64,000 bases of DNA from Rosa chinensis (Eukaryota > Streptophyta > Magnoliopsida > Rosales > Rosaceae), in assembly GCF_002994745.2 (NCBI RefSeq), contig NC_037090.1, forward strand, positions 2,232,001 to 2,296,000. Reading direction: 5' to 3'. A program made the translations under genes and the position numbers. Below are positions 44,369-56,599 of the stretch, in pieces; position 1 is the first letter of the stretch; every line of letters starts with the position of its first letter. Below the pieces are notes generated by a model, which did not search any database, was not told the DNA's origin, and saw only the letters and a list, made by a program, of their open reading frames with translations.

Positions 44369-45275
44369 TATGCAACTCTCTATCCTTCATTTGTCCTTCA
44401 TTGTCTTCTTGAATTTGTGGAAGTAATCGATGTAAAGTGAATATACCTTGATATTTCCTCTGCATATATGTTTCAGGCAACATTATGTCAGGATTAGTCT
44501 ACATTTCTCCTGCGTATGTTCATTAGTCTACGTCTCTTATCTAGCTTGATTTGTTATTTTTGATTTCATGGTGTGCGTGTACTGTGTAGCATGCAGCTAA
44601 TTAAGTGAAAGATATTTTCGAATTGTTGTTGTCAAAATGTGTTTGTGAGAATTACATTTTGAAACTACCTTCATGAAACTATAGTTAATTTCTTCATTGG
44701 TTTGCATATGCGACTAGATTAATATAAATATCAGTGTGTCTATTGTTCATAATATTAGTTACCTTCTTCATTGTGGAGTTACTGACATTATGACAAAGCA
44801 AAATAACTAACTAGAAGATTTTGTGTACATAATATGTATTTTGAATTTTCGATCCATATAGACTACATATTAGCTAGCTGTTTTCTATATATTAGGACAT
44901 ATAGCAACTAATATAAAAGTATCAGTGCACCTTAGAAAGGAATATCCATATATTTGTAGAATAAGGCTTGGCTATCTAGCTATTCTTTGTATATGCGCTG
45001 ACCTTAAGTAACCTTAGTAAAAGAGGAATATGAGAAAGAACTTTGGTCTGCTAATTCCTTTAGATCAGCTTAGGTATTGTGCAGGCTTGTTGCAAACGGG
45101 AGATCTTGCACAACCATAATAAGCTACCTGCTTAGTATACAACCATCTATAGTTTGCGCGTTGACTTTCTGTTCAGATTAAGATGCCTTCCTCCTGTGCC
45201 CTGCAGCTTCATCTCTCATCACTAGTTATTTTGTATCTCAACTTTTTCCTGTTTGCTTTGCTTGCTTCAGTTTTA
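44369..45275. other. Intergenic
   Basis: AT-rich sequence. I see no gene or element that I can support. Confidence 0.55.
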
Positions 45276-48200
45276 CTAGTAATATTTGCCCGTGCTTTGT
45301 TGCGGGATTTACTGTTTTGTTTTGAGTAACAACTTTCCGCCTCTTATGCTTCTTTTCCTTATTCCCTGTTCTCCTCTCTCTCGTTGTTTTGTCTCCTCTC
45401 TTTTCCTGTATTGGATGAACAAAATCCGAAAATTATGAATCGGAGCATATAATGAGAAATCAAACTATCAAATTAATAAAAATAATAAAATCAAAACAGA
45501 CTTAAATCACCTACTACAACTTTGTGCCTTGTTTTTTTTTTCCTTCAAATAATCATATATGCAAGTTCATGGAAAATATCAGAAAGTATTCATTTGGACA
45601 TGCACGAAACAAAGAAAAGAAAAACTTGTACGTCTTTGAAAATGATTGAATGTTAGAAAGGAAATTCATTTGAACTGAGAAAGAAGATCACAAATTCAAC
45701 TAAAACATAGATTTAATTACTTGACTAACCTAGAGAGCAACCTTTGTAAGTGAAGATCCTCAAATAAACTCAGCCTCAAAGCCATTCTATTGCGCTTCGC
45801 TCCTGTAAATTTCATTAAAATCAAAGGATAGCTAAAGAAAGAAAAAGAAATAAGAAAAGAAGTATGTTCACAGATGAAACCTTTTGTATTTGATTTTAGT
45901 CAAATCTTCCTCTCAGACTATCAATGGAATTTTAATTTGGGAGCTGTTCAAAAAAACAAAAATACATACACAAATCAGTGAGCTAAATACCTTTTATCTT
46001 CTTTGGCCTCCATAATCAGAGTTTATTATTTGTAAGCTCTTAACTTGAAATTCAATTGAAATGCTTTGATTTCACGAATCATAGTGTGGCCCATTGTTCT
46101 GTCAATATAATGTGAAATAATGCATATCAATTTGTAATTATCTATATCAAATAAGATAGTGTAGAAAAAGTAGAAACAATGGTGCAAAAAAGTTCAATTC
46201 AAAATCTACAGTTGAGTTAGTGACCAAAGGTACTTCGAAATAGAACTGTATGAATATCAGATGGTAAACGAATCAAATTAAAATAATACGCTGAACTTTA
46301 AAGAAGATAAAAGGTAAATGATTTTATTTTGAGAAATATATTTACCTTGTAGATGTAAATTGATTAGTTTCAGGTAGCCTCCTGCTAATTCTGTTTTGGT
46401 CAGCCAAGTTTTTTTTGTGAGCGTGTGCAGATAATATTTTTTGCTGTAAGAAAACAGAAAATCTATCAGTAATTTGCACATTTCTAAGTGTGAAAAAGGA
46501 AGATGGACTTCTGTTCATACATATTTCGTATGTAAATTACCAAACTATGTCACATTGCAATTCAAGGGAAGAAAAGACAAACTATTTTGGTCTAATTAAA
46601 CCTAAATGCAAAAACTAATATATTCTGATAACAGGTAGCCAGTGCATTAACATTGTTGTTTCTAAAACTGGTTCAACAGGGAACTGTAGCTGCAAGTTAT
46701 CATGCTAAATTCAAATCTATCTTGTGTTTGAAACATGAAAATCAGAGAAGAAATTTGATAATACATTGAAATGCAATAAATCAAGGTTATTAAAATGTTG
46801 ACATATTGAACCCAATGACTGAAATTCAGGACCCAAAAAATAAAATTAAAAAAATTAAAAAAAAGTACGGTAAAAGATCACAATGTTTACTGTTATTACC
46901 TACTATAAATAGTTTAGAATGCAAAGAGAGATGGCTTTGGTGCTTTCATTAGGTATTCTGTTATGCAAAGATGTACATAATATTACAAACTATGACTTCG
47001 AACTGAGTATGGTATAGTAAAACGATGAGTTAATGATGATAACAGTCAAAATGAAGTTCACACAATGTAACACCTATATCCATGCATTAGCTTTACTGAG
47101 AAGTTTTTCATTCACATGTGTTATTATGTAAGATAAATAGGAATTATTTAATACAAACGATGCTTTGTTAACTATATGCTATATAACAAATACTGTGGTT
47201 TTGATTTGTTCCCTTGATTTCACAGTGCGAAAAAGCTTGGACTTCTGTAGATATTCAAAAGCTACAACAGATATTTTAATTAACAAAACAAAGAAAGAAA
47301 AAAGTTTTTTGTTTTGATGAATTGGAAAATTTCAGTAATCAATCACTATGAAGATAGCAGTACTTAATTCATTCCAATCAATCTCAAAAACCAAAATATC
47401 AGTATCTACCTTTTCCAAAACACACACAATCTGATTTGCCGTCTTTTCTTTTGTATCTGAGTGGTTCTCTTATAAAGACTGCAAATCGTAGAGAAAACTT
47501 GTTACTCTCAATCGTTTTCAGGAACATATTAACATAGCCAAAATCAAACAAAAGCAGCTCGGGTAGATCAGTAAAAAGTAGATAAACATGATATAGATAA
47601 TAAATTTTCATAGACGAAAAATTGAATTTCCTTGCAAATTTCTTCAATTCCTAGCCTTCTGCAATTTCTGCTTCTGCCAGCCTCCTAGATTGGATATTTT
47701 CAAACAATAATGGAATGTTATTAATATGGTAGCATTGTGATCAATTTTAACAAAACTCATGTATAGAAACTTTGAAATTGGAAAATCAGGTTCCTTAGCC
47801 TTATAAATGCAAAGCTGGAATACGAATCAATAATGAAAGTCATATGCCATACCTTAGAAGTCATAAGACTTTTTTTTCTTTTTCTTTGGACAGGCTAAAA
47901 TATAACAATTAAAATATGTTTTCGAATAAAACAGGAAGAGTTTGGAAGACATCAAAGTAATTCCTAGAAACTCCTAATTATATATCCTGCAATTGCGCAA
48001 AAGAAAAGCATGCTAGAGTTTATGAATACCACGAATTAACTGCACCTGTAATAATTAATAATCAACTGATAGTAACCTTTTTTTTATAAGTAGATTTTGA
48101 TTGATGAATTTTCATCGTTCCTTGTAAGTTTGTACTGAATAACATTCCATGATCAATCAAATATACTGTTCAAATTTACTGAGTAACCAACAAATTTCAG

Positions 48201-49607
48201 ATTGGAATTAAAAAAAGAAACTAAAAGTATTGATGATTACTTGTGATCCATCCCAAAACAATAAACACTTTCAAATCCTCCTTTTCCCAAATTTGTTGTC
48301 ATAATTGAAGTTGTTTGTTGCATGCAGTTACTTCAAGGAAAAGATCCTCCATGTTGGCTGCTTCTTGCCTCTTTGTTTCCTGTACATCAGATTACATTCA
48401 ATCATTGCATGAGGTGCATAATATTAAAATGGAAGCTTTTGATGAATAAACAGATTTCTAAAGCGAACAAAATACTATTGCTAATAGCAGACAAACAGCA
48501 GCACTAAAGGGAATCAAATTAAGACCATAGGTCGAAACACCGAATCGGTAAAGTTCAGTACACTTTTCTTCCTTGCTGGAGAGTTTGGACAAAACGATAT
48601 GAATTGCATGTTCAACTAAATTCCATAGATAATTTAACCTCAAATTCTCAACCTTTAAACTAAATTCAGAACAAAACAGTAATACATCATGAGACGAAAC
48701 CCATCAAAATCAATTCCAACTAAATCCCACACTCCACCACAACAAAAACCAACAAAAGAAGACACGAAATCGACCTCGTCATTCCCATGGCTGAATCTGA
48801 AACTAATTAATATTCAGCACCTAAACAAATAAAACAAACAAAATAAAAAAACAATGATTTAAGCTTATACATTAAGCTCATACAATCAAACATCATTCAG
48901 ATGATCTTAATGCAATTACAACGAACCCAGGAAAAAAAATACCAATACACACAAATAGATTTTCACACAACCCAGAAAAAATTGATAATCAAATTCTCAC
49001 AAAGCCACAAATACCTTCCAGTTGTCTTGTTTTAAGCAAAAGCTTCCGGTCTGTCTCTTCCCCGTTCTCTTCTCCTTTTCTTTCGTCTCTCCTCTTTCTC
49101 TGTATTGGCTGAACACCAGAATCTCAAAGCCCTTGATCTCTTTGTTGAGCGGTCTGTTTCCAGAAGTGGGTCTTCCTCCTCTCGCCGGCGTGACCTCATT
49201 TTTGTCGTCAATCCTACAGGTCTCTCTTTATGTATCTCTCTGATTATTTTTATTTTTGGGTTGTTGTTCTTTTGAGGAGTGGTGAGCACAACACATCATA
49301 ACATAACAAACAAACAAAATCGGACCGCACTCCTGAAAACCCGGTTTAGCTTTTGACAAAGATTGCGGAAGATAAGATTGATACACAGCAGAACAAACAA
49401 AAAGCATCAGACCCCACTCCATAAAACCCGGCTAAGCTTTTGACAAAAGACCACGATACTATATATACGTGGGTCCAACGCTGAGAAAAGTAAGGACAAA
49501 ACCGACTTCTCGACCAACTTGATATTCTTCTCGAACAGTGAGGATAAAAAGGGTTTTTCTGACTCTTACGAACAGTGTAACAGTAACATTCACCCTTTAT
49601 ATATAGA
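45276..49607 (-). mobile_element. Putative non-autonomous Helitron
   Basis: On the minus strand the left end reads CCCGCAACAAAGCACGGG, a short hairpin, then AAATATTA and CTAG followed by T, as at Helitron 3' ends. The right end on the same strand begins TCTATATATAAAGGG, a Helitron-like 5' start, though the preceding host base is T rather than A. No Rep/helicase gene is inside. The interior is AT-rich, with exon-like pieces I cannot identify (for example ETKRQEAANMEDLFLEVTAC near 48330). A pyrimidine-rich block at 45300-45420 resembles 49025-49120. Boundaries need comparison with an empty site. Confidence 0.4.
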
Positions 49608-50131
49608 ATAATTACTCATGCATGCATGCATGCACTTTAGCATACATTATTGGTAAACTTTGCATTTGTAGCTCTCTTTGGTTTTGATTTTGATTTGGAA
49701 TTTTTTTTTTTGGGGCGCTGCTGAATTTGTTGAATTTGAATAATTTGGTTGGTGTATATCAGTGTCAAAGTTTGTACCTTGCTTTCTCCTTGATGATTTT
49801 GTGTCTTGCGTATCATCTGATACGAACTTCTGTCTTATTTTTATTTGACTTTAAGTAGGTCTGCATCGATTATGTTTTCATATTGATAACTGATCATTAT
49901 GTCTCATGTAAATGGTTTATAAGGTTTGATAACGTTTATAAGGTAGGGGATTTGATAACGTTTCCCTGGTCACTCTTGCCCATCACTATAACATGTCTCA
50001 TCATATTTAGATTTGTTAATCATGGTTTTAATCTGTGCAGGATTTAATGCATCTTCGGTTATTAATATACAACTGTGTGTAGTTGTGAAACATGACACTT
50101 AATCTATATCCGCTGGTTGTTTTGCTAACAG
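49608..50131. other. Spacer with the first part of the repeated module
   Basis: From 49937 it matches 43944 onward (intron-like sequence before the exon-like module). 49608-49936 shows no recognised feature apart from a (CATG)n run near 49617-49633. Confidence 0.6.
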
Positions 50132-53100
50132 AATTGGTAGAGTTCCACAAATCCCCTCCATCGGAATACCGCTTATCTGACAAAGCCCCCGTCAATTTCG
50201 ATCCGATTGTTTGGGGAGGAGGCGGCGCTGAAGAAGGAAAACGGACTGGGCTTGACAAACGATACCCGAAATTCAGCATGGCCATGGGGAAGACGTCGAA
50301 TTCGAGGTCACCGAATTCCGGACGAGGAGACGTTGCCCAAGTGAACTGCGTGTAAGTAATTTGTAACCATTCTAGTGGAGATTTGTATGGCAGTGGTAAA
50401 TATATGTAGGATTAAATGATATTCAAGTGGCGACTTGTATGCCAGTGGTCGCTAATTGATGTGAATAGTTGCAGTCCACATGAACGTTGCACATGTGATT
50501 TCAATTTGTTCTGTGACCTGGTAGATGTAATTGAAATCGCATTAAAATGGTATGAAAATCGGTTGCATAGTTGCATGTTTAATTTTGTATGTTAGGAAAT
50601 TGCATTTGATTTTGTGGAGGCAATTGAATTGAATTAGGTCTTCATAACACGAGGGTTGAAACTGCTATTTTGTTTATGATACCATAATGATTGGCTTTTT
50701 GTGTTTGGGTTCGGACTAATAGCTGTTGAATGTGGTTAGCATAAGTTTTAATTTTATAACTGTCTATAATTGACACAGACAAACAGTCAGGACGGAGCCT
50801 CAGTGTAAATGGAGAAGAGCTACGGGAGTTAAGAAGGTATGAGGGGTTCGTTTATAGTCAAACGTGTTGAATTTATAATTGCAATATGTGTATTATGCAT
50901 ATGGTTAAGCATGGCTGTCAAAACTGCAGGGAAAAGGTGGGCATGAAATACGCTCGGATGTGAGTGGAGAGACAGATGTGCGGAATGCAGAAAAGTCATA
51001 TTGTGGTGCATTACGAGGACACCCTTGTAAAATGAATACATATAATGGGTCAGAAGGGGTTGAGTCTATGAAGCTAAGGGTTGGTGAGGTGAAATTAATA
51101 ATTGGGAGGGTGACACAAACAACTGCTTGTTTGGAGCGTGAGTTGGAGAGAATGGGTGAAAAAGTGCGGCATATCGAACAATCTATGTCTGAAATTGTTA
51201 GTGATGCAGCCATCGAAGATATTGTTAATGAGGTTGTGGAGGCTGTAAGTGCTAGAGAAAGGGGGAAGAAGATATACATGCAAAAGGGAATGGGAATTCC
51301 CCGAACAACGGGCGTAACTCGGTTTAGGAAGGCCAATATAGAAGCACACAAAGTAAAGGAGGTAGCAATTATAGACTTGACACCTTTTGATTACAGTTGT
51401 CTATGTTTAAGGTTGTTTTGTTGTAAAACAATTTGAATATAATTTGAACATATATTTGTTTGTTTTCGTAGCATGTTAAACGTTTGGTTGATGATATGGA
51501 GGTGAAGCGGCTGAAGAGTAAAGGCCGAAAACAGATGCATCAGAGCACGAAACGAAATTTTTGTGCATTTGCAAATGAAGGTGTGATGTCAGGGAAGAAT
51601 GCTGATCTTTTGAGGTTCCTATTTCGTAAAAACTTTGTAGGTGAAGAGAAGTGGAGGTAAATATAACTTAAGATTTTGTTTCTTAGAAATAATTCAACTG
51701 TCCAATTATTAAATTGGACCTGTGTATGTTGTGAACTGTGTTGCCTCACGTACATTATTTGTAGCATTTAGTCTGTCAAAGCAACAAATGTAAACATAAA
51801 AGTTTAGTGTGATTCGGCTTGCGTTGAGTACAGCTTGAAATTAGTTTAATAATGGTTGAATTAGGTAGCTGAGGGAGTATAATCAGAGAAGGATTAGGTA
51901 AATTTGATGCAGGACAATTGATAGAAGGAAGGTATAAATTGGGGTACATTTACTATTAATGGTGATTAGTTGAAAACAATTCATTGGCCGTGGTAGTTGT
52001 AATGTAAGTTGCTGCTAAAAATATGCATTTTTAAAATAATTGAAATATTTGAGGGGTTTGCAATAACCGATAATGAAATGTTGTATTGTTATGAAGATAG
52101 ATAAGGTATGTATTTATTTTTGCATTTGTTTAAACATTCGTAAGTTGTATGGCCATGAATTCCAAGTGATGGGGATAAAAACTGGCCGCCAAACACCACA
52201 TAAATATTGTAAACTTGTATTTATACCGTTACAAAAACATGTATTCGGTCAACCTAAAAGTTGTTTGCATGCAGCACAGAAGTTGCCCGGTATGGTGAAT
52301 TTGCCGTCACTAGGATGGAATTTCAGTGTTTATCACCAGCAACTTCATTATCTTGTAAGGTAAGAGATATGTGTTGCTTAATACGTTTATTATAGTAATG
52401 GTTTCCAACAATCCGTGTAATGCAGTGTGTATTGAAAATGAATAGGTTATAAATATTTGTGCGGCATACTTGGATGAGGCAGACGGCGATTGTTGGTTTC
52501 TTCCCACATATTTCGGGGTATACAAATGTGAATCATGTTTACAAACATAAAATATGTTCTGGTTTGAAATGTTTTGCAGCTATGACTGACCTTGGTCTAC
52601 TACAGGACCGGGCGAGATGCAATGAAGAGCAGTCTTGCTTTGCAAATTGGGTTGCAAGTACGGTTGACATGTGCGGGTTATGGAGGTTTCATCGTCGTCT
52701 TCGTTTTTGCTCGAAGGTAATAAAAGTTTAATTGTTTTCAATTAAGTTAGACAGTGTGTCATATCTGTGTAATAACTTAATGCTATTGATTTTCGTGTAT
52801 CAAGCAGATATTCATCCCACTGCATGACCGTGCGGATGATCATTGGTTCTTACTGGTAATGAACCTGCTTGAAAAGAAAGCATTATTGTGGGATAGCTAT
52901 CCCGATCCAACCTCGGTGGCTAGGAGAATGTGTCATGCACGAGAAGTGGTAATATCATTTCAATGTAACAGGATGTTTGATGTTAGGCAATCACAATGGA
53001 ATTTATGTCGTTTATTAACTGTGGTGTATGTTGTCTTGCTAGATGACACTCATGCAAAAGGTGTTTTCATGCCAAATGACAATGTTTGGCGATGTTTATT

Positions 53101-53515
53101 ACCACTTTCCATCCTTCTCAGTGAACTTGGCCGAAGGCCAGCCGACAAATCCCCAAACATTTGATAGCGGAATATTCGTCATTAGGCACATGCAGCACTA
53201 TGTTGACCCATGGTCAATAGGGGTTAGTCACTCATGCAAGAGTCACTGGTAAATGCATTGAAATGAGTTTTCAGATATATGATAGTTGTGTTCATGTCAT
53301 GACAGTTCATCTCTGAGGAACACAGGAATCAGGTTGCTTTAGAAATAGTAAAGTCTCCCCGGAATGAACATCGTCATGTTGTCATGGTTGCTGCAGTCGG
53401 TACATCAGTTCGAACCACGACTGTCGGTGGGGAAAATGCATTTTGTCCACCAACGGGAAGCAAATGCCGTAGTCATCGAAAGCGGAGAGATCGTGCTATA
53501 AGGCATCCTAATTAA
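50132..53515 (+). pseudogene. Ulp1-like (C48) cysteine protease gene, degenerate, catalytic Cys replaced
   Basis: Exon-like blocks with GT-AG borders: 50132-50351, 50779-50836, 50930-51361 (coiled-coil-rich, CLERELERMGEKVRHIEQSM), 51472-51656, about 52130-52361, 52449-52715, 52808-53040, 53043-53226 and about 53305-53515. The protease core is visible: NICAAYLDEADGDCWFLPTY, IFIPLHDRADDHWFLLVMN with the catalytic His-Trp, WDSYPDPTSVARRMC with the Asp, and GIFVIRHMQHY. At the active-site position the family has DCG and this copy has DSG (AGC, 53166-53168). The 52449 block has a stop and frame change. Such proteases remove SUMO, and plant transposons of the Mutator class often carry them. A transposon origin is likely, but I found no terminal repeats. 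Exon borders after 51656 are uncertain. Confidence 0.7.
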
Positions 53516-54740
53516 TCATGTATTTGGCGGACTGTAAACGTGTTGCATAACAAATTAGTACGCTTTGCTTGTTTGAATTACATTGTATAAAGATAGTTAA
53601 ACAGTAATTAGTATTTGTTTTAAATTTCAGTTGTGATATACTTCAACTCATCAAATTTAGTGAATTTTGTGGTCATATGAATTTGTTAATCATGTTGTGT
53701 GGTTTAAATTCTTTGCTGTTAAGAATACCTTACCCTATGAATGATGAATCTATGATGGTCTCAGGGGCGGAGAGCAATAGATATCTTGATGATGCTCTCT
53801 TGGTGCAATGCATGTACTATTGTGTCTTTTATTGTGGGTGTTGAAAGTTATTATCTTAATTTCAGCTATTAAGGCAAAATGTCAAATCATTTGCCTTAAC
53901 TGAGACGATCAAATTTGATAACTACATGTTTAAAAAAAACAAAGTTTCATCTTCAGGTTCAAATGTGATATCTAAACCTTCCGGATCCTCTGCAATTATT
54001 GATGATGTACCCCAACCTTCCATTTCTGAGCCAAGAAATAATTGTAAGGGAAAAAAATACAAACAGTACCCAACTTATGGGCCACTCCGAATTTCTGTAC
54101 CCAAGTTTCCGAAACTATCACAACGGTACTCAAAATACCCAGCCCGACTCAGTATATGTACCTGCCGTCCATGACGGCGTTAACCCATGTGTATTTTTAG
54201 GGGTAAATCCGACTTAGGTGGTATTTGGCGCCAACTCTAACTAACAGCTCAGTTACATAGCCATTTCCCGCCAAAAATGAAGATCCCTTCAAAGTTTTCT
54301 GTGGAGGAGCAGGCCTATGTGGAATTTTTTTTTTTTTTTTAGAATGAAGAACAAAAATTACAAACCAGCTGTTGTGCTAGACCAAAAGCCAGCCAAGGAA
54401 TCATGGAACCATGCATACTAATACAAGCCAGTAGAACATTCTAGAAGGTTCCCACCTATGCTACAAAGAAGACAGAGGTACAGCAATGAAAACCATACAA
54501 ATGCAAAACTGCAGGAACTTTCTAGCAATTTAGTGGGCTCGTGCAAGCTAGCTGAACACCTCCACCAAATTCGAAAGCATTATTCCTTCATCGAGAGCAG
54601 TGGGTATTGTGGTTCACATGGCAACCATCACACAAAGGAAAAATCCATGACCACCAACACATGGAGAAATGGATCCACAGAGAGAAAATAAGGCAGGTCT
54701 CGGTGTTGGCATCTAAACCCCACTTCTGCACGTGTGATGA
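53516..54740. other. No supported gene
   Basis: A small frame at 53926-54174 (Ser/Pro/Lys-rich) has no recognised domain. A poly-T run is at 54327-54341. Confidence 0.5.
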
Positions 54741-55010
54741 TGCTTGCTCCACCTCTTTGCCTATGTGGGGTTATTGCTTGGTTAATCACTTAATCTGGAA
54801 AAACCGAAATGCATGCAGATTCGGGGAAAAAGTTTGTGGTGGGGAGCAGCTTCTCAGTCAAGCACTTGAATGGCAAAACAGTTTCGGTAAAGCCAATTTG
54901 AGGCCACTCCCTGCTGTCTCGTCTCGTATTTCATCAGATTCTTCTATTCCTTCTAGGAGGAAAATTCGTCGGAACGATGTCCCCCACAAGGCAGGCATGC
55001 AGCTGTTGTG
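54741..55010 (+). pseudogene. LINE fragment near the zinc-binding/RNase H junction
   Basis: The frame reads HLIWKNRNACRFGEKV followed by LLSQALEWQNSF, the I-W-K-x-R-N-x-x-x-F pattern that precedes the RNase H domain in plant LINE polyproteins. The frame then ends in low-complexity Ser/Arg sequence. A short relic only. Confidence 0.55.
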
Positions 55011-56599
55011 AGAGATGAGAAGGGTAGTATGAAAGAAGCACTACTGCACACCATCCAAGGAGAATTGTCTGCTGCAAACCAACTGACTGGGAGGACCAAC
55101 TTATGTATCAAAGTAACCACGTTAGGTATGGGCAAATCATCATATGACACGGCATTATCATATTTTGCATGGAGACCAACTGGAAGGACATACTCACCAA
55201 GACACCAACTATAAAATCTTTGGAAAATCTTTAGCCGACCTACTTCAACCAATAATGAAGAAGACTTCGGACCTCCACCTATCTTGTTAATGGTTCTCGT
55301 CCAAAGGTAGATTACCTGGATGCATAATTGAATGCGGTTGTTGCAAATCGATTTATTGAGCTTATAGTGGAGAGCGCCTTTAAACATCTCCTCTACCAGC
55401 ACACCTTAATACGGTTTGTTCCAGGTTAGTTTTCATCTTCATTGTCCCAAGATATCCTCATGATATGTTATGGCATCAAAACGATCGAATGGTTAATAGC
55501 TCCTTCTGTTGGATTCTAATGAGTCCATTGGGTAAACTACTATTACTGATGACGAAAACGGTGGATGATTTTACTTTAGTTACGTATCTTCATACCTCAT
55601 TACAAACTTTATTATACATTGTAACCAGTCAAAGTGAAGCAGAGGAAGAATACGCTCTTAAGAGCTTCAGTGATTGAGTGTCCGAACCTAACTTGTAGTA
55701 CTCAATATACCAATGAAAAAAGTTCATTAAAGACACGATAATTTGTGGGGTTGAAGCTTCGGTTGAGACCCTAAACAATTCATCTTCAATGGGCCGCACA
55801 AACGTTAGGATAACATGAATAATGCATGAAAAGGGTGGCCCCCAATATTACAAACCACCTAAAGCAGTATGTTACGAGATGCTAACATTTGTTTTGTTTT
55901 GTTTGGTTTTGATGCATGGCAGGTTCGACTATTACGTGGATTTGGATTGGGCAATGACAAGAACACGAGGAAAAGCAAAAATTGTGAGCAACTGAACTTA
56001 ACAACACGCGTTATTGGTTTACTGATATATGCCTCTTTAGCTCAATGTAATCAAAGCTGTGCAATATTTTTAATTTCATATATTGGGTGACAGATGTGTT
56101 TGAATGTTTGTTCGCAGGGTAGTAATGTAACCCTCATCCAACTATCGGATTCAATCTCAATTGGGCTCGGTGACAACCCCGTGGTGAAGGCGCAAAAGTT
56201 TAATGAGGACTATACATGCCGTTTCATAACACCTGACAAATTTATGAACACGGTTAAACGGCTCCGCACTTCACTATACATGCTGATCACTAAAAAAATT
56301 CTGTTCCACTTTTAGTCAGAATATTAGTCGCATGTTAGTCGCCTCAGTTCAACAACATCAAGAGGTAGATTTCCGTGGAAGCAAAAGGAACTATATAGTA
56401 GGGATAAAACTCTGCACTAAAAAGCTAAATGTTTTAAAATTTTCTCCAAACTGTAATAAAATTCACACATCATTAATTACCCCAACATTTTCTTCATACT
56501 ACCCACATACTCAAGCAAATGCTTTGTACTGCATTCTATTCTTTTGACCAACTAAATTCACTTACCCCTTTATTGGCTCTCCTACCCTGTTCTTTATAA
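55011..56599. other. Unassigned region with small open frames
   Basis: Open pieces such as 56119-56315 (ISIGLGDNPVVKAQKFNEDY) follow acceptor-like TTCGCAG and could be an exon of an unknown gene, but I recognise no family. The rest shows nothing I can support. Confidence 0.35.

Noticed and set aside
50960..51436. 158-codon frame as an independent gene
   Set aside because: It is exon 50930-51361 of the Ulp1-like gene read past its donor site into the intron.
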